From positions 34,582,348-34,646,347 of the forward strand of contig NC_089821.1 of assembly GCF_035046505.1 (NCBI RefSeq): a stretch of 64,000 nt of DNA, given 5' to 3'. Below the pieces are notes generated by a model. The model was not told the origin of the DNA, ran no database searches, and was given only the letters and a program-made list of their open reading frames with translations. Position 1 is the stretch's first letter. Every line of letters begins with the position of its first letter. Shown here piece by piece: positions 10,660-21,300 of this stretch. The translations under genes and the position numbers were made by a program. Source of the DNA: Tiliqua scincoides (taxonomy: Eukaryota; Chordata; Lepidosauria; Squamata; Scincidae).

Positions 10660-12010
10660 ACCTGCACATTTCAGATACATTACTGAGAAGGTTAGTAGAC
10701 TACCATTCTTTCAAATTCCAGGTTACTTCTGTTTTGTCAAATAAAGGTCAATTCCAGCTGCCACTGGCAGGAAGTTGGCCTTTTATTCTTGTCTTGAGAA
10801 AAGGGCTCAAGGCTTTCACTGAAATCAAGCAAGCCTCCTTCTCTTCAGCAGACCCTGCTGTAGCCTTGTTCCATTTTGCAAATGCTTGGCAGTGGTCTGT
10901 TTTTTTAAACACCAGGATGCATTCCTCGTTTCAATTTGAAACAAAGTCCCAGGCCACAATTCAGTGCACCATTACTTGAGGATAAAAACCATGGAAAGCA
11001 GTGTGTCTACTTCTGAGTAAATAGGGTTGCAACTATGTGCAACTGCACTTGCTCACAATCATTCCTTGTCATTTGTCTCTCTGCAGTGAATTGAATTGCA
11101 CACTGCCAGTTATGTGTTATAAGTTGTATGTTATATGTAGAGCCTCTGGCTTAACACACCAGGCACCTTAAAGAAGTATTTGATTAATGGGTCTCCTGCA
11201 GTGGTTCCCAGTCTTTTTTCACTTGCATACCCTCGGCAGCCCATTTCCATAAATTGCAACCCTCATATTAGCTAAATGTTTGTAATTAATATTAAAAGCC
11301 CTCATCAACTCTATAAGAAAACCAATACTTCATGTATATATTACAGTATTTTCTCTTTTTATCTGTTTGAATAATTGAATACTATGCCTTTTCATGGTTT
11401 TGCACCAGAAGTGTCCTGAGAAATTCTTGGTGATTGATCAATTTCCATATTATGTTTCAGTTTTTTTACTATGCTGGTTTTCAATCACTGATTCATATAG
11501 GAATTGATGACCAAAAACTAGCTATTGGTGGGGCTTTCACAGTCAACTACCTACCTCCCTTAGTGCCTTGCTGGCCATGCAAGGCATTCTGGAGCACTAC
11601 CTGCCTTTTTCTGCCTTTATTCAATTCTTTTTCAAGTACCCTTAAAGATCCTGTGGAGTACTCCTGCAGGTGCTTATACCCCAGGTTGGGAACCACTGTT
11701 CCACTGGTATGTTTACAGTGCTCTTACTCTGATAGTGTTTACAAAAAAGGTTGTGAAGACCAGAATTTAAAAAGTTAAAGAATGAAAATGTATCTTATGA
11801 TCTTTTATTATATTTTTAATAAATTAGAGACTGTACAGTTCTTAGTTAACAATTACTGGTAGGTTATTTTTCAGGATCTGGCCTCAGATATATCTGACAA
11901 AATTATAGTCAGACCCCCCCAAGTCCCCCCCCCCCGACTTATCCAAAGGTCATAGAACATTCCATGATTTTTGGCTGAAAACCTGACCTCAACTTATCTA
12001 TGAGATCATA
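10660..12010 (+). repeat. Composite DNA-transposon copy 1
   Basis: Matches 40860-42000 in the same orientation over more than 1 kb, including a hAT MITE at the same internal position and blocks such as CAGTGCACCATTACTT and TTTTAATAAATTAGAGA. The right side (AACTTATCTATG) resembles known elements ending in a GACTTATA motif. Confidence 0.6.
11199..11698. mobile_element. hAT MITE nested in the composite element
   Basis: Left end CAGTGGTTCCCAGTC and right end GGTTGGGAACCACTG are inverted repeats of the common hAT type. The counterpart at 41211-41694 occupies the same place in the second copy of the composite element. Confidence 0.7.
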
Positions 12011-12017
12011 TTATGAT

Positions 12018-12230
12018 TATGATTATGATTATTATTAACAGTATTTATATACTGCTTTTCAAAGGAAAGTTCACAAAGCGGTTTATGGAGAAAATCAAAC
12101 AAACAACAAATGGCTCCCTGTCCTAAAAGGGCTCACAATCTAAAAGGATGCAAAAGAACACCAATAGACAGCCACTAGAAAAGACAGTACTGGTGTGAGG
12201 ATGGCCAGTTACTCCCCCCCCCCCCCCGCT
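12018..12230 (-). mobile_element. 3' end of a LINE/SINE with TTA-type tail, reversed
   Basis: The minus-strand segment with AAACCGCTTTGTGAACTTTC and a TAATAATCATAATC tail is the same 3' end seen on the plus strand at 13440-13660 and 16590-16853. A poly-C run at 12214-12228 follows. Confidence 0.55.
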
Positions 12231-12699
12231 AAATAGAAGAAGAGCACCCACTTAAAAAGCGCCTCTTACTCAGTTAGCAGGGATTATCTTATAGGTGAGT
12301 ATCTGTGGTAACAATACTTGTAGAGTGAAAGATCAAATTCAGCAGTGTCTCAGTTTTGGGATTGATAATTGGGATTGATGATTGAAAATTGTCTCTTGCT
12401 TTAATTTAACTAAACAAGCAGGCACACAGCCTCTTGCAATTACTGTATGTCTCTTGCTTAACAGACAAGCAGGCAGGCAGGCTAGAAGGGTGAGTGAACA
12501 TTAGCAGTAAGTGACCTCCCAGCTGCAGGAGAATCTTGCCCAAAGTGGATAATATGGAGGCTTATACTGAGGAAGAAAGCAGCCCAGTAGGCCTGGGTGT
12601 AAAGTACTGTTTCTGGAGTGATGTTTACCACTGCTGAAAGACAGTCAGCATGGGCAGAATGCTCATTCCACCAGCTGGGTAGCCCTATAGGATGGGCTG

Positions 12700-13130
12700 T
12701 ATGTGAAAGGAAATGATGAGATAGTTGACCATTGTCAACTGTTATTTTTGGATGCAGTAAGATCGCACAATTGGATTACAAGAAACTACATGACAAAGTC
12801 GCTGCAACGTTTCACTGGAATTTATACCAAAAGTATACAGGACCATCCATTGAAAAATGTTGAGAATATTAAAACAGAAAAAAAATGTCTAAAATGAGCA
12901 GGTGAAGAAGCTGTGGAACTTTAAAATTCAAACTGTATATTCAAAGTTGAAGAATATAGAGCATAATATGATGGATATAACTTCAGTTGGGAAAAAAAAG
13001 TGAAATTTATTGATGTGGCAATCCCTTCTAGCAGAATTGAAGAAAAAGGTCTGGAAAAGATTATAAATACAAAGATTTATCCTGCATTTCTGAAGAAAGA
13101 AAGCAACAACAATCCTAGAAGTGAATTAAA
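12700..13130 (+). mobile_element. Probable LINE coding relic
   Basis: One frame near 12987-13060 reads KVKFIDVAIPSSRIEEKG, which resembles the IDVAVP motif near the end of some non-LTR retrotransposon ORFs. Upstream frames are broken by stops and frame changes. Clade not assigned. Confidence 0.35.
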
Positions 13131-13253
13131 GTGAATCCCAGAAGGTTTAAAGCTCTATCTAGTGGCCAAACAAAGAATTACTAGGATTAAGATGAGCATT
13201 TTTGCTAAACTCTGCTAAAAGACTTCCTAACTGGGATTCTTTCTGTTGATACA

Positions 13254-13345
13254 GGGCACAATCCTAACCAGGTCTACTCAGAAGTGAGTCCTATTTTGTT
13301 CAATGGGGCTTACTTTCAGGAAAGTGTGGTTAGGATTGCAGCCAC
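13254..13345. mobile_element. Harbinger-like palindromic MITE, about 90 bp
   Basis: GGGCACAATCCTAACCAGGT at the left and GTGGTTAGGATTGCAGCC at the right are inverted repeats around the widespread TACTCAGAAGTGAGTCC core. It is absent from the matching place in unit A. Confidence 0.65.
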
Positions 13346-13439
13346 AGTATTTCTTTCCTACTCAACATAAGGGTATAATTTCAGGCCCTTATCCTACATG
13401 TTGAAAAATGGTATATAACTATTCTTAATATTTTGCAGG

Positions 13440-13660
13440 GGGAGAACAACCATCCCACTTCAACCCAGCATGGCATCTTTTCCAGTGGCTGTTGCTGATA
13501 TCTCTTCTGGTTTTTTTTTTTTTTTTTTTTTTAAGATTGTGAGCTGTTTGGAACAGGGAAACATTTATTGATTTAATTTACTATGCCAACAGCCTTGTGA
13601 ATTAATCCTGTTGAAAAGCGGTAAATAAACATTCTTAATATTATTAATAATAAATCCAAA
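13440..13660 (+). mobile_element. LINE/SINE 3' end with TTA-rich tail
   Basis: Contains GATTGTGAGCTGTTTGGAAC and AAAAGCGGTAAATAAACATT followed by ATTATTAATAATAA. It shares this 3' end with 16590-16853. Confidence 0.5.
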
Positions 13661-13939
13661 GAATTTATGTATTGTTCTAACAATTCCAGAAGCTTTTTTA
13701 GTGTCTTAGAAACTCCTGATAAATTACATTTTTCTTGAACACTGAGTGGTAAATGGACTTTCTAACTTACACTATGCTGACACACTTAGTATGTGGTAGT
13801 GCCAGGTGTCTCCATTTTTCCTGGAGATTTACTCTCAAGAAGTGTGGATAGGATGGCAGCCTTAAGGATGCACTTTCTGACAGTGAAATAAATTCCAAAC
13901 ATTTATTTCAAAAATCCCAGAAAGAAAAGGAAGACTGTA

Positions 13940-14029
13940 GATACAATCCTATCTATGCTTTCCTGGGAGTAAACTCCGTTGGCTATAATGGGACTTTCAT
14001 CTGAGTAGATAGGCATAGGATTGGACTCC
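13940..14029. mobile_element. Harbinger-like palindromic MITE, about 90 bp
   Basis: ACAATCCTATCTATGC at the left pairs with GCATAGGATTGGACTCC at the right, around a TCCTGGGAGTAAACTCCG core. Confidence 0.6.
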
Positions 14030-14164
14030 TTTTATGCCAATAAAGTTTCTCGAACTCAATTGAACTCTTTTTGTTCAAGAGATTGAAGAGAAGACAAGGA
14101 TTTAAATGACTGAAATAGTGCTTCAGACTGGAAAACTACAAGAACAGTTAAGCAGGGAAACCCA

Positions 14165-14515
14165 CAGAGGAAACCTCCATAGATGCTCAGCATGCAGAAG
14201 GTTGCATATCTAATCCCTGGCACCCCTAGGTTGGGGAAGGAGAGACCCCACCCTGAAACCTAGATCAGAGGAAGGCGCTTCATACCACATCAAACCACTA
14301 GTTAATCCAGGTTGGTATTGTTGACACAGTGTATTAGGGACACTCCAAAGCTTCAAGCAGGAATTTTTTTCTCTGGCCTCACTGTAGATGCCAGGGACTG
14401 AACCAAGAACCTGAGCCATAGAGCCAGGATTCATACAGCTTTGGCCAGTTAGTGCAGACAATGTTGCAGTAGGTAGGCCAAGGGTCTGACACAGTGTAAG
14501 GCAGCTCCCTAAGTT
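14165..14515 (+). mobile_element. SINE-like repeat, uninterrupted
   Basis: Carries GCTCAGCATGCAGAAGGTTG, AATCCCTGGCACCCC and an end GACACAGTGTAAGGCAGCTC, an arrangement I know from squamate tRNA-derived SINEs. It is the intact counterpart of the interrupted copy at 1198-1560. Confidence 0.5.
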
Positions 14516-14863
14516 CCAAGTCTACCTTTGACTAAATCCATTATTAGACTTTTAACCTGGACATCTATCCCACAGAAATCTATAAGACTGGTTAGTGCAC
14601 AGAATTAACATGAGGTGAAAGAGAGTTTATGAAATCTCCTTTCTTACCAGCTTCAATATGCATATTATGAAAATGAGAATGCCAAAAAAATCTGTGTGTG
14701 AACAGGGCCTATCATTAGGGAAGAAGACTAGTCAGTGCTATCATCTCTATTCTGACATAGATCAGGGTAGGAACCCTAGTAACAAGTGAAAAGCTCATTT
14801 CCCAGAAAATGACTTAGAAGTGGACTCACCCATAGAAGCTTATGCTACAACATAAATATTGTA

Positions 14864-15318
14864 CAGGTTGGCCCTCCTTATCTGCAGGTTTGAGACCTGC
14901 AGATTTGACCCAATGTGGGTCAGGAAGATCTCAGTGTACCTCCCAGATGCAACTGGAAGAGTCTTCTAGTCATATCTGAGAGGAAGGCCTTCTGAGGGTT
15001 GCTGGTTGAAAATGGAAGTGTGTTTTGGAGGCCTTCCAGAGACCTTCTGAGAAGGAAAGGTCTTATGCAGTCTCCCCATGCCTCAGAAGTCCTCTGGGAG
15101 GGCTCAGAAAGGCACTTCCAGTTTTGGCCAGAAATCAGCAGTGCCTTTCAGAGGCCTCCCTGCACCACAGAAGGCCTCCTGGATGTGACCGGAAGACTCT
15201 TTCACTTGCATCCAGGACATTCTGTGAGGGCCAACCAGTGGATTTTATCTGCAGGTATTAGTAGGCGTGGGGGGGGGGGTCCAGAAATGAATCCCGCACA
15301 GATACCAAGGTCCAACTG
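14864..15318. mobile_element. pogo/mariner-like MITE, about 455 bp
   Basis: Left end CAGGTTGGCCCTCCTTATCT and right end ATACCAAGGTCCAACTG are inverted repeats, with TA on both sides (14862-14863, 15319-15320). The TA duplication and TIR type fit Tc1/mariner, Tigger branch. A related partial element may be at 10306-10625. Confidence 0.65.
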
Positions 15319-15396
15319 TAATGTAATCCAATGCACAATTACTCCCATTGTAGTCAATGGGGCTCAATGGAAAGTGTTATAGGATTGCTGTAACTT

Positions 15397-15890
15397 AGGG
15401 TTCAATCATAAAGACCCAAAGCGCAGCGCTGAACTGTCAAGTTAAGTGTTGTAAATATGTCATAAAGCAGGTTTACAGCACTGTGGAAGGAAGGAACGCC
15501 AGCACCAGGCCAGCCCCAGAAGGATGCTGCCTGGGAGTGAGACTGCCAAGAAGTGATGTGGGCTTTCATGGAGGGAAGAGGCGTTCCAGGGTAGGGGAAG
15601 GAACTGGCGGGGGGGGGGGGGGGGAAACGACCAGCAGGATCCTATCTTCTGTGTCAGGCTGAAAATCCCAACACAGGTTCTTAAGCCTGTGCTGGCAAAA
15701 TAACCGGTGCAGACTTGCGAAGCCCCATTGCGGGGGCCTGAGCTGCTACTTGGGAGAAGGGAGCAAATGCCTCCTTCCCTCCCCCCCCCCCAGGAGACCT
15801 CCAGTGGTTTCCTAGCAGCTGCAGGATATAGCAGTTGCCATTTTGGAGCCACCATTCCTCTGGATGCTGGAAAGTTTAGGATTCAGCTGC
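15397..15890. mobile_element. Harbinger-like relic
   Basis: Starts GGGTTCAATCATAAAG after TTA and ends near TTTAGGATTCAGCTGCC. GC-rich interior with poly-G (15608-15624) and poly-C (15780-15791) runs. Confidence 0.4.
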
Positions 15891-16589
15891 CTGCCAATAA
15901 AATGGTACAAGATGCTTTGGTGAATGATGCAGTGGCTTAATATATAACATTTAGGGAGCCAATTTATTTTTCACATTTATACCACCCTTCCAAGGACCTC
16001 AAAGTATTGTACATAGTTCCTCCTCTCGTTTAATTCTCACAACCTATGGCAGTCCTGGGCTTTTTCCTGCCTGGGGCCACCATTCTGTTTGCTGCCCTCC
16101 CTGAACCTGAAGTAATTGCGGTGATGTCATCATACCACCACAATCACTTCCAGAATAGCATTGAGAGTTCAAGCTTCTCCCAGTGTAATTCTGCAATGCT
16201 CTGGACTGCATCTTTCATCTCCTATAAAGAAGGAGGCAGGGCAGCCTAGAGTGGCAGTGTACCGGGAGTTGCAACTCCTCCTGTACTGCTGCTCTAGGCC
16301 ATCCCTTTCTTCTCCTCCTAGCAGGTAGGAGGTGGGTAGTCCAGAACACTGCTGAATCACAGTTAGAGTGGCTGCAGCTCAGGGCAGCTGCAGCAGGCGG
16401 GACAAGGCTGGTGGCACCATCCCCACAGACGTGGCGCCCAGGGCATTTGTCCCTGTTGCCCCCCAGGTACATGGCTGCTCACAACAACCCTGTGAGATAG
16501 GTGAGGCCAAGAGTGACTGGCCCAAAGTCGCCCAGGAAAATTCATGGCTTCCAGGTCTCAGTTCAATTCCTGAACCCCAAGATGCACTT

Positions 16590-16790
16590 TTTCAAGTGGG
16601 TGCTCCTCTTTTATTTAGCAAGGGGAGAGTAACTGGCCCTCCTTACCCCAGCAGTGTCTTTTCTAGTGGCTGTCTGCTGGTGTTTTGCATCTTTTAGATT
16701 GTGAGCCCTTTTGGGACAGGGAGCCATTACTTGATTTTTCTCTGTAAACTGCTTTGTGAACTTTTGTTGAAAAGCAGTATATAAATACTG

Positions 16791-16832
<42 letters not shown>

Positions 16833-16853
16833 AATAATAATAATAATAATAAT
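16590..16853 (+). mobile_element. LINE/SINE 3' end with long TTA/TAA tail
   Basis: GATTGTGAGCCCTTTTGGGA, then AAAGCAGTATATAAATACTG, then about 60 bp of TTA repeats turning into TAA repeats (16790-16853), which makes the tail self-complementary. Confidence 0.6.
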
Positions 16854-17938
16854 ACACCATCCTGGTTCTCTTTTAGTGCTTGCACATTTCACAGCTATTT
16901 GCACATTTCTGTGTGCGTATAATACACACACCTTTCAATAATATTCGCTTACATGTGGGAACTGAAACTTGTGCAATGTAGTTCCAGTTAACAATACAGA
17001 GATATAAGCTAGAAAATAGTACAAAACTAAAGGTCTCCAAGTTCACCAGTACAGTATCTGCCTGCAAATGCTGGATTCTGATGGGACCAACAGAAAAATG
17101 TGTCTTCCACTGGCGGGCTGTGGATGCTCTCTTTCTCTTGCAGTCCTCCTCTCCCCATTGATTGGGGATGTTGCATCAGCAGCTATGAGTGGCCACCTCC
17201 TGGAACAAAGGCGATGTCTTTTTTTCGACCGACAGTCGGGTTTCCCCCCCCCCTGCTCTGTGGTCACTTGCGGGTTGTCATGAATACCGCCGTTTGTCTA
17301 GGCCAGCGTTGAAAGAAGTTGAAAGAAGTTGATTTTTTTGTGGGTGAGTGTGTGCGTAAGCGAACTGCAGTGATCAAAGAACAGGAAGGTGGAAAAGGGG
17401 TTGTATGTGTGTATGTGTGGGGGGGGGTCTTTGAAGTTTCCAGTACACTGACCTGCCTGTTTTCTCATAGCGCTTTGTGATTGAATTAGAGAGAGTGAGT
17501 GAGTGAGAGCGCCTAAGCCTGTTCCAGTGTTTTACATCTCAGCATGTAAATTGGGGTGGTGTGAGCGACCATGTGAGGCTCAGAAAGCGAACTCCGCTTT
17601 CCTTAACTTTCTGCTCCGCTTTAGAAACACCGATCTCGCCATCCGATTCAGGCTGCTGCGGTGGGTGGCGGTTCTCGGTCACGTCTTTCCTCGTAAGGCA
17701 CGATTTTTTAATACGAATTTTTTGATACGAATTTTTTTCTCGCCCCCTAGGCGATGCCTGCACATTCCGATTTTGAGCCTCCCCTCGCAGGAGACTCCAA
17801 CCCGGGGAGTGTCCCGTGGGAAATGATGTAATCCTGATCAATAGAGCGGAGCGGGTACTGCCCCCCCCCCCACTGCTATGGAGCGGTGTCTGTGTTGGAA
17901 TTGGAATTAGCCTTATCGACTGGACTGATAACAGAGCC

Positions 17939-17946
17939 TATAAAAG
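17939..17946 (+). promoter_or_regulatory. TATA box of FGF19 copy B
   Basis: TATAAAAG 152 nt before the ATG. Transcription would then start near 17970, leaving a 5' UTR of roughly 130 nt. Upstream lies the conserved AATGATGTAATCCTGATCAA block (17821-17840), also present before copy A. Confidence 0.65.
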
Positions 17947-18097
17947 GCAGGGAGGGCTTCCTACAATCGCTTCCGAAGCAATTCGCTCTCAAAGCGCCGA
18001 GCCTGCAGCTCCCCCCCCACCCGTGGAAATCTGCGCTCCCCTCTCTGCATTTGTGTGTCCGCAGGGAAGTCTCTGGTGATCCACTTTTTGGCCAAAG

Positions 18098-18320
18098 ATG
18101 TGGCAGCGGCGATACAAGGAAGCCCTCTCGCCACTGGCCCTGGTGGCGATGTGCTTCGCGATGGTCGCCAGGTCCCTGCCGCTCATTGATGCTGGCCCAC
18201 ATGTCAGCCACGGCTGGGGGGAGCCGATCAGATTAAGGCACCTCTACAGCAAGGGTAGGCTGTACCTGAGTATCTTCAGCGACGGCAGAGTGGGCGGCTC
18301 CGCAACCCAAGATCTGAACA
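18098..18320 (+). CDS. FGF19: FGF19 copy B, exon 1
   Basis: 223 coding nt, signal peptide plus N-terminal arm with the family motif GWGEPIRLRHLY, ending in phase 1 before GTAAGT at 18321. The start ATG shares its immediate context (CCAAAGATGTGGCAGCGG) with copy A. Confidence 0.92.
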
Positions 18321-21300
18321 GTAAGTACTGGCTTTGCAAAGCGAAGACTTGCCGTGCTCCTTCCAGCTACTGCAGAAAGCCTGACTTCCTAGTGCTTGGC
18401 TTGTCTGTAACGGGGGACGCACAGTTCTTGCTGTGGATACTTTTGCATGAGATCTTAAACGGGCACAGAACGCTGACCTTCCCCTAAGGCAAGTTCGTGT
18501 TTGGCGTTTCTTTGGCAGTTTCCCCCAAAGAGCGGTCTCTTCCCCTTCTTCTTCCGCTGCGCCCAGGGAGCCGTGTTCACGCTGTTTGTTTCCCCGCGCA
18601 GGTCTGCTGCAGATCACGTCGGTCGCTGTTGGCACGGTGGCGTTCAAGGGCGTGCTCAGCTCTCGGTACCTCTGCATGGAGGACGAAGGGAGGCTACAAG
18701 GGCGCGTAAGTCTCAGTTTGGGGTGGGGGCGCGCTGGCAACCTCCTCTGGGAAGCCCCTGGGAAATGTTTAGCATGCAGCCCCCTACCAGGTCCCGGTGA
18801 TATTATCTGTGCGCTCAGGCCAGACAAAACAACAGAGGCCAGTCCGATGCCCTGGATTCGCACCCCACAGAGCAGTCTAAACACGGTGCTCCAGCTGCAG
18901 GATCCTTCTCATTTGGAAGGAAGCCCTTGTGAAAAAATCGGGTGTCTGAGAGTTTTAGGGCAGCAGTGGTGCGAAGGGACAAGGCTGCCTTTGCTCAGCA
19001 ACACAGACAAGAACATCCATGAATGAAGAAATTTAGAAAAATCACTGCTCAGTCCACCAGTAGCGTTTCTACTTTAAATTACAAATTATTCACAATAAGA
19101 TAGTAACTATTTACACAACTTCAAGATTGGGGATAAATCAGGCTCAGGGGGGTGGAAGTCTGATTTCAGCCATGATTTTCTATGTCAGCAGTTCCCAACC
19201 TGGGGTACGTGTACCCCCCAGGGGTACTTCCCAGGACCTTTGGGGTTACTTGAAAAAGAATTGAATAATGGCAGTAAAAGACAGATCTGTATTAGAATAC
19301 CTTGCAGGACAAGCTAGGCAGGAAGGAAGGCAGCTAGCTGGCTGCTGAAGCCCCAGCAACTGCTAGTTTCTGGTCATCAATTTGTGTATTATCAGATATG
19401 GATCAGTGGTTGAAAACGTATAAACCTGAAATAAGAGCAATTAATTACAAACATTTTGCTAAAATGCAGGGCATAATTTATGGAAATTGGCTGCTAAGGA
19501 GTATCCAAGTAAAAAAAAAAGTGTTGGGAACCATTGCTCTATGTTGTTTCATTTTTTCTGTTTGTTTTTAGTGGAGTGAACAGAGTTAGAACCAGACTAA
19601 AAGGAATACATTTCAGTATTTTAACTACCAAGATTTCTTATTTGTTTAGATTTCTTTTCTGACCCATTTCAAGGAACTCCAGGCTTTAAAAGTGAGCCTT
19701 ATCACATTCTTTGCTCTCAGCAGAGAGAATGTGCTCTTCAGGTGCTCACCTTCTACCTGCTCTTCAGGTAGGTTAGGCTAGAGATAATAACAGACCCAAG
19801 GCCACCCTGTACGTTTGCTGGCTCAAGGGAGATTTGAGGCTGGGTTCCCCAGGTCCAAATACAACAATTTAACCCATGTATCACATAGTTGGACTGTGGA
19901 AGGAGTCTATACATTATGTAATGCTCCTTCATCCTCATTCCAATTTCCTGTCATTTTTATTGTTTTTAACAAGTATCATAAATTGATGAGTCATTAACCA
20001 CCACATCCCTTGCCTTCCACTAGGGCATAATATTCTACATACATCACAAGAAATAAATTTGATGCACTGTTAGAGGAGAATCTGTGTGAAATTACTTAAC
20101 ATGGTTCATTGAAAATTTAGAACTTTTTATTCCAAGTGAATAGCAGAATTAGGACCCAATCCTATCCAATTTGCCAGTGCCAGTGCTGCTGTGCCTATGG
20201 AATATGCACTGCTTCCTGTGCTGAGGAGGCAGTCACAGAGGCCTCCTCAAAGTATGGGAACATATGTTCTCTTACCTCAGGCTTGCATTGTGACTACACT
20301 GGTGCTGGAAAGTTGGATAGGATTGGGCCCTTAAACTATAACTGATAATGACAAATTTCTAACTAATCTTCAGGTCAGGTCATTCTGCAGAAGGTTTTTG
20401 TTTGTTTCTTTGGCTTTTTTATAGATGAAATTCACCAGGATGGCAACCTTTAGAGAGGAATTGTACAAATATGTAGCTAGTGCCAAGGAAGGGCAGTATT
20501 TCAACAAAAATGATGGATTCTTGTTGAGACAGAGAGCACCTGCAATGTACTTGACGTTTGAGGGAAACAATATTTATGGGCATTGGTGAACCTGTAATGC
20601 AGCAAGCTATCCTTCAAGTTCTCCTGCACAATTCATTCTCACACTGGGGTCAACAACAGAATACCCCCCCCCCAAATGATTTGCCATTGACCTAAGTGGG
20701 TGTGTGTGTGTGTGTGGATTGCACACAAAAAGTATCCATGCTGAACAATGAATTTAATATGTCTGAATCTCTGACAGGTACCATCAACAATTTTACAACC
20801 TAGATAGATGAATGGAAGCTACCAAATTCTTTCTCACTCTTGTGCATCTAAAGTGCAAGCCAGCTGTGTAAATATTTCTGAAAGCCAAAATTCTGTTATG
20901 CTTATTCTGTTTACACTGTAAGGAGCCAAAATAATGGAGGATGACATTATACTGTATAGAAAATAGGATATATTAGGGAGTGATTACAATGTTTTTACTG
21001 ATGTTGTGTCACTTTTAAACAGAGTGACCAGATACAATGGAGGACAAAGTGCCTTTTCATTTAACAATTGTATTGAAGAGGGACTTTTGGCAGATGCAGC
21101 TGAACACGGAAAGGTTTAAAAAGCTACACCTGCCAAGATTCCCTCTTCTGTACAATGATTAAAGGTAAGAGCACTTTGTCCTCCATTGCATCTGGTCACC
21201 TTGCTTTTAAATAGCTCCAGGTAGCCTCACTATTAATCCTTATGTAGCTTCTCATCATTACCCCTACTATATGTGGTACTGTACATCATGTTTGAATTAG

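Larger units (their letters stand above)
5961..13144. other. Interval between FGF19 copy A and unit B
   Basis: No host gene recognised. The DNA is largely transposon relics, listed separately: Harbinger-like elements (6444-6961, 7806-8160, 9069-9676), hAT elements (8176-8631, 9830-10270, 11199-11698), a composite DNA transposon (about 10660-12010) and a LINE relic (12700-13130). Open frames inside these are not genes. Confidence 0.7.
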
